Part shown: piece after piece, positions 35,696 to 36,704 of the stretch | Position numbering within the stretch: the first letter of the stretch is position 1 | Layout of the letters: each line of letters begins with the position of its first letter | Assembly: GCA_036270875.1 (NCBI GenBank) | Contig: DATBBR010000015.1 | Location: 1 to 36,704, forward strand | DNA length: 36,704 nucleotides | Source of the DNA: Acidimicrobiales bacterium | GTDB taxonomy: Bacteria; Actinomycetota; Acidimicrobiia; Acidimicrobiales; AC-9 | Reading direction: 5' to 3' | Notes under the pieces: model-generated | Seen by the model: the letters and a program-made list of their open reading frames with translations, nothing else | The model's database searches: none | What the model was told of the DNA's origin: nothing | Program-made: the position numbers and the translations under genes

Positions 35696-36217
35696 TCAGG
35701 AGCGAAACAGGCCGCGCTCCTGCAGGCGCTGACGCTCCTCCGGTGACACCTCGACGTCCGACGGGGTGAGCAGGAACACCTGGTCGGCCACCTTCTCCAT
35801 CGACCCGCTCAGCGCGTACGCGAGCCCGCTGCAGAAATCGATCATGCGACGGGCCAGGTCCCGGTCGACAACCTGAAGGTTGACGATCACCGGCTGGTCG
35901 TCCTTCAGTCGATCGCCGATCTCCTGGGCGTCGGAGAACCGGGCGGGAGCGACGACGTGGACACGCGGCGCCTTGTCAGGTGCGATCGGGCGCACGATCG
36001 TGGGCCGGTCGTCGGGCACCTGAGCCGGTGACACCTCCTCCCGCGTCAGCGTCCGAATCGTGCCGGGAGTCGACTCCTCGGGCTCGGCTTGCGAGTACAC
36101 GCGGGATTGACGACGGGCCGGGGCCGCTGCCCTGGGCTCCTCGTAGTGGTCGTAGTCTTCGTACTCGTCATCGGCCAAGCCGAGATAGATCATCGTTCGT
36201 CGAACAAACGAAGCCAT
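35696..36217 (-). CDS. sepF: Cell division protein SepF
   Basis: 173 residues. SepF tethers FtsZ to the membrane. The N-terminal amphipathic segment MASFVRRTMIYLGL is followed by an acidic, tyrosine-rich linker. The C-terminal core has RVHVVAPARFSDAQEIGDRLKDDQPVIVNLQVVDRDLARRMIDFCSGLAYALSGSMEKVADQVFLLTP, the classic SepF domain. The start ATG 36217 has a strong AAGGAGG ribosome site. It lies 28 bp after yggS and 3 bp before yggT in the division operon. A DDRPTIV motif is also present in DivIVA. Confidence 0.94.
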   Translation of the reverse strand: MASFVRRTMIYLGLADDEYEDYDHYEEPRAAAPARRQSRVYSQAEPEESTPGTIRTLTREEVSPAQVPDDRPTIVRPIAPDKAPRVHVVAPARFSDAQEIGDRLKDDQPVIVNLQVVDRDLARRMIDFCSGLAYALSGSMEKVADQVFLLTPSDVEVSPEERQRLQERGLFRS

Positions 36218-36245
36218 CGACGCCTCCTTCTGGCTCCCTCTGAGC

Positions 36246-36704
36246 CTATTCTCGCAGCCCGGAGCGCGATGGGCGGGGACCGAACAGGGCCCGCCCCACC
36301 CGGATCATGGTCGCGCCCTCCTGCACCGCCACTTCCAGGTCCTCGCTCATCCCCATAGACAGCTCGGCGAGCTCCAGGTGGCGGGCCAGGTCGGCGAGCA
36401 TCCGAAACTCGCCCCGGGCCGCGTCCGTCGAACCTTGGGCGGCGATGCCCATCAGCCCCCGCACATCCAAGTCGAGCTCGCGCAGGCGGACGACGAGCGC
36501 GGCCGCCTCGTCCGGAGGCACCCCGTTCTTCGTCGCCTCGCCGCTCACGTTCACCTGGACGAGCACCGCCGCGCCAGGAGACCAGCGTGCGATCTCTGCG
36601 CCCTCGCTGGCGCGCGCGACCCCGTGCCAGAGGTGCACAAGCGGCGCTAGCGACCGAACCTTGTTGCGCTGGATGGCCCCGATGAAGTGCCAGCGGGGGG
36701 CGAG
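36246..36704 (-). CDS. yggS: YggS/PLPBP pyridoxal-phosphate homeostasis protein, C-terminal part (runs off the right edge)
   Basis: The 152 codons present include WHFIGAIQRNKVRSLAPLV, QVNVSGEATKNGVPPDEAA, RGLMGIAA, FRMLADLA, LSMGMSEDLEVAVQEGATMIRVGRALFGPR. These are the PLP-binding barrel motifs of YggS, a carrier that balances cellular PLP. The frame is open to the window edge; the N-terminus with the PLP lysine lies outside. It is the first gene here of the sepF-yggT-divIVA unit. Confidence 0.94.
   Translation of the reverse strand, partial: LAPRWHFIGAIQRNKVRSLAPLVHLWHGVARASEGAEIARWSPGAAVLVQVNVSGEATKNGVPPDEAAALVVRLRELDLDVRGLMGIAAQGSTDAARGEFRMLADLARHLELAELSMGMSEDLEVAVQEGATMIRVGRALFGPRPSRSGLRE

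Overview
The window is chromosomal DNA of a high-GC actinobacterium. Several markers support this: DUF3151 and DUF2630 proteins, the bacterial proteasome activator Bpa, a type 2 IleS, and the order yggS-sepF-yggT-divIVA that follows ftsZ in Actinobacteria. I infer a deep-branching lineage such as Acidimicrobiia, but no rRNA or other decisive marker is present. Nearly all of the DNA is coding, GC at third positions is very high, and I see no IS element, phage gene, CRISPR array, rRNA or tRNA. This looks like core genome rather than an island.

Layout. 1-8.9 kb: 5' part of ftsH (-), GH13 alpha-glucosidase (+), RNase D with a possible 30-residue upstream ORF (-), flavin reductase-like protein, lipoprotein and bifunctional PutA (-), DUF3151 (-) and a HIT hydrolase (+). 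8.8-15.4 kb: tyrS (-), TetR regulator, thioredoxin-fold DUF255 protein and an unknown protein (+), then a patatin-like lipase and a GNAT-like protein (-). 15.5-21.5 kb: dnaE, bpa and an alkaline-phosphatase-superfamily protein (-), with a divergent Rrf2 regulator (+). 21.5-27.4 kb: histidine phosphatase and flippase-like membrane protein (-), an unknown protein, HtrA-like protease and DUF2630 (+), ROK kinase (-), and a group 2 sigma factor (+). 27.4-36.7 kb: rluD-type synthase, lspA and a DksA/TraR protein (-), ileS (+), a membrane protein with a duplicated domain (-), then divIVA, yggT, sepF and partial yggS (-).

Themes. The right end holds the polar-growth and division cluster. PutA converts proline to glutamate, and its gene overlaps that of a lipoprotein. 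Bpa implies an ATP-independent proteasome route. Regulation is the most distinctive aspect. Many first genes carry a TANNNT -10 hexamer only 6-10 nt before the start codon, which indicates leaderless transcription and helps fix starts. Three downstream genes appear to open with CTG overlapping the TGA of the upstream gene. A DnaA-box palindrome lies just ahead of dnaE. A perfect GC-rich hairpin abuts the tyrS start.

I found no clearly new multi-gene system. The best leads are the CTG starts, the DnaA-box palindrome at dnaE, the Rrf2/phosphatase/bpa arrangement and the duplicated-domain membrane protein. All family assignments are by reading the protein sequence; no database search was run.
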